Source: Tannerella sp. (GTDB taxonomy: Bacteria; Bacteroidota; Bacteroidia; Bacteroidales; Tannerellaceae). Taken from it: 8,156 nucleotides of DNA. Below are positions 6,515-8,156 of this stretch, one piece after another (position 1 is the first letter of the stretch; each line of letters opens with the position of its first letter). The stretch is from the NCBI GenBank assembly GCA_031260095.1, contig JAIRKN010000085.1, forward strand, positions 1 to 8,156, in the 5' to 3' direction. A program made the translations under genes and the position numbers. The notes beneath the pieces are model-generated. The model did no database searches. It was not told the origin of the DNA and saw only the letters and a list, made by a program, of their open reading frames with translations.

Positions 6515-7447
6515 TTATAAAAGTGCAGCATTTCGCCGTGGTACCATCATGCTGTAAGTCAATATGGGTTTTCCGGGCTTCCTCAAATAAAATCGGGAGT
6601 TCCGAATTTGAAATCGGGAGTTCCAAATTTGGAATTGGGAGTTCCGAATTTGGGATTTGGAGTTCCGGAATATGAAACCTTTGTACTTTGACAGGATATT
6701 TACTTTATCCAATGCATCAAAAGAAGCAATAAGTTCATAACGGTTGTCACGAAAGAAAGACCGCCATTTTTCCTCGCCGAAAAACCAACAGGGATAAGTA
6801 GCCTCGTATATTTTCGACGGAACCTTCTGGAGCGTTATCCTGTCTTTATTATTTAAAGTGAAACCTGTCCGGTCGATAATAATAAACTCTATATTTAATG
6901 ACAGGCAGCTTTCTAAAATTTCATACGGCCTTTCCATATATTGCAAAACGCTTGAAAAAAGAATCGTATTTATTTTTTCCTTTGACTTTTGATAGCAGTC
7001 ATCAATAGATGTGTAGAAATGCAATCTGTCATCTTGAAACGATTCCAGTCCAACTTTTACATAGTTGGGCTGTTCTACGATATTCCATGATACATCCGTC
7101 AATGAATCAAGAAAAATCTTATTCTGATAATAAGTACTGCCTAACGAACCGCCAAAATCTATTACATGCAGACTGCCCTTGTTTTGAGCTGCAATCCACA
7201 TTAAAGCGGACAGTAACTCCCATGAATATTCAATCTTGTCAAAGAGAACCGAATCTCTTTCATAAACAGCTTCTCCGCACTTTACTTTCAACAGGGATGT
7301 TTTTACTTTCTCTAAAATAAGATCATCACTGTAACCGGTAGATTTGTTTTCAGCTTCCTTCCATGAACTGAAATCACCCTGCCATCCCCAGTTTTTCAGA
7401 AACACAAATAATTTATCAGGAAGAAATTGTAGGATTTTATGTTTCAT
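6515..7447 (-). CDS. Methyltransferase, TIGR04325 family, with a repeat-derived C-terminal tail
   Basis: A 310-residue protein. The order NWGWQGDFSSWKEA (19-32), GYSDDLILEKV (38-48), GEAVYERDSVLFD (58-70), HVIDFGGSLGSTYYQ (94-108) and WNIVEQPNYV (121-130) is what I know from the TIGR04325 putative methyltransferases of glycan loci. DFGGSLGS is the SAM-binding motif I and E125 should hold the ribose. ATILFSS-like strand 4 is seen as INTILFSSVLQYME (159-172). The family-like part ends about KYKGFIF (254-260). The remaining 50 residues are four 7-residue repeats (261-288) and a further 22 residues without family resemblance, so the gene has probably lost its original stop by repeat insertion. 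The start overlaps the preceding glycosyltransferase stop as ATGA. The substrate is not known; methylation of a sugar is an inference from context. Confidence 0.85.
   Translation of the reverse strand: MKHKILQFLPDKLFVFLKNWGWQGDFSSWKEAENKSTGYSDDLILEKVKTSLLKVKCGEAVYERDSVLFDKIEYSWELLSALMWIAAQNKGSLHVIDFGGSLGSTYYQNKIFLDSLTDVSWNIVEQPNYVKVGLESFQDDRLHFYTSIDDCYQKSKEKINTILFSSVLQYMERPYEILESCLSLNIEFIIIDRTGFTLNNKDRITLQKVPSKIYEATYPCWFFGEEKWRSFFRDNRYELIASFDALDKVNILSKYKGFIFRNSKSQIRNSQFQIWNSRFQIRNSRFYLRKPGKPILTYSMMVPRRNAALL
6584..6673. repeat. Four 21-bp tandem repeats at the 3' end of a methyltransferase gene
   Basis: Four head-to-tail units of 21 bp start at 6590, 6611, 6632 and 6653 on the plus strand, with a core like GGGAGTTCCGAATTTG and a few substitutions between units. 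The second unit carries a perfect 14-bp palindrome, TTCCAAATTTGGAA (6621-6634). In the methyltransferase frame the units read RNSKSQI, RNSQFQI, WNSRFQI and RNSRFYL (residues 261-288). Because 21 is a multiple of three, gain or loss of a unit keeps the frame. The pattern looks like an intergenic repeat that became coding rather than a functional domain. Confidence 0.85.
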
Positions 7448-8156
7448 TTTTTATGGAATAGTTTTTTCAGCCGGAATATTATTTTTCGGATCAATCGCGT
7501 ATAGCGAAAATAATGAATAAAAGCCTTCCGTGCATCCTTATTTTCCCTTACTTCTATCTTTTTCAATACAACCGGCACAGACGACAAGTCAACTTTAAAT
7601 TCGTCACTGTTATTGCTATTTGTGCCACTTCTATCATTTCCATTGTAAAAGATCAGGGAGCGGTTTGGATATAATGTCAGTTTATTATTCAAAAAAGCAG
7701 ATGCGTACCACCTGACAGCCCACGAATCATTTTTCCCTTCTGTCTGCTTGGTCAGCATTTTATAATACGGATAAGAATAGTTGAAATCAAAATCCTTTAT
7801 CAATTTTCTGTCTTTTAGTTCTTTCATTAACGCCGTACCATCCGGATTAAACAGATCCCATCCGCGTTTCCACGTTGCCCATCCCCAACAATCCGCTCCT
7901 TTTATAAAAAAAGTCTCCGCCAATTTCTTTCTTACGGGGAATGTATACCCATGAATACTGATAACCTTTTCCTCATTTTGATAAAAGGTTAGCGCTTCAT
8001 TCATAAAGGTAAGGAAATAGGGCGAGAGAAGCAGATCATCTTCCAGCACAATAATCTTTCCATACTTGTTTACAATTTCCGTAACCCCTGAGATAATATT
8101 ATTAGAAAGCCCCCAATTCTTTTCCCGTTCAACAACTTGAATAGATTTGAATCCGC
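7444..8156 (-). CDS. Glycosyltransferase, GT-A type (C-terminal part, cut by window edge)
   Basis: The frame is open to the last base, so the start lies beyond 8156; 236 residues are present. A GTG at 8049 within the frame is not the start, because the upstream reading continues the domain: NWGLSNNIISGVTEIV then KYGKIIVLEDDLLLSPYF. LEDD (37-40) is the metal-binding acidic motif. CWGWATWKRGW and DSWAVRWYASAFLN follow, as in bacterial sugar transferases distantly like GNT-I and family 2 enzymes; NDRSGTN near the C-terminus corresponds to a DGSGTH-like segment. The end is basic (RLKKLFHKK), which may help membrane contact. It probably adds a sugar to a lipid-linked repeat unit; donor and acceptor are unknown. 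Its TGA overlaps the ATG of the next gene by 4 bp, so they are translationally coupled. Confidence 0.87.
   Translation of the reverse strand, partial: GFKSIQVVEREKNWGLSNNIISGVTEIVNKYGKIIVLEDDLLLSPYFLTFMNEALTFYQNEEKVISIHGYTFPVRKKLAETFFIKGADCWGWATWKRGWDLFNPDGTALMKELKDRKLIKDFDFNYSYPYYKMLTKQTEGKNDSWAVRWYASAFLNNKLTLYPNRSLIFYNGNDRSGTNSNNSDEFKVDLSSVPVVLKKIEVRENKDARKAFIHYFRYTRLIRKIIFRLKKLFHKK

Noticed and set aside
6584..6673. A short CRISPR-like array
   Set aside because: The 21-bp units are directly adjacent with no spacers, degenerate, and there are no cas genes nearby.
7444..8049. A complete 201-residue protein starting at GTG 8049
   Set aside because: The same frame continues upstream to the window edge with clear glycosyltransferase sequence, so GTG 8049 is an internal Val codon before LEDD.

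Overview
The window holds ten protein-coding genes, all on the minus strand and nearly end to end, so they are transcribed from high to low coordinates. It is an interior segment of a surface-polysaccharide (capsule or O-antigen type) biosynthesis locus. The probable source is a Bacteroidales bacterium (Bacteroides/Parabacteroides type). The reasons are the families present, starts that mostly lack a Shine-Dalgarno sequence, a TAnnTTTG-type promoter box, and roughly 40-47% GC in most genes. The taxon is an inference; there is no rRNA or housekeeping marker here. Both ends cut through genes.

In transcription order: (1) 8156-7444, a glycosyltransferase with its N-terminus outside the window; (2) 7447-6515, a TIGR04325-type methyltransferase with an odd repeat tail; (3) 6463-5489, a second glycosyltransferase with a DxD motif; (4) 5478-5113, an FdtA/QdtA-type sugar 3,4-ketoisomerase; (5) 5120-4038, its partner PLP aminotransferase; (6) 4035-3292, an AT-rich class I methyltransferase. 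A 119-bp intergenic gap follows, the longest in the window, with a candidate promoter. Then come (7) 3172-2102 and (8) 2105-1041, two RfbE-like NAD-dependent sugar epimerases; (9) 1039-386, a third methyltransferase carrying an 11-G homopolymer; and (10) 383-1, the start of a DPM1-like family 2 glycosyltransferase.

Genes 4 and 5 should make a dTDP-3-amino-3,6-dideoxyhexose (Fuc3N or Qui3N type) from dTDP-4-keto-6-deoxyglucose. The two upstream glycosyltransferases are candidates to use that or neighbouring sugars. Genes 7-10 form a tightly coupled second module (4-bp overlap, then 1-bp and 2-bp gaps) that probably modifies a nucleotide sugar, methylates it and transfers it, perhaps through a polyprenyl-phosphate carrier. 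No flippase, polymerase, chain-length regulator, RmlA/RmlB or acetyltransferase is seen, so the pathway is incomplete here.

The most notable points are the poly-G tract in gene 9, where one base gained or lost gives premature termination (possible phase variation); the Phe in place of the catalytic Tyr of YxxxK in gene 8; the 21-bp tandem repeats extending the C-terminus of gene 2; the sharp GC drop to about 32% in gene 6; and a 21-bp exact repeat shared by the two epimerase genes that could recombine in frame. No mobile element, CRISPR array, tRNA or rRNA was found, and no gene-free stretch exceeds 120 bp.
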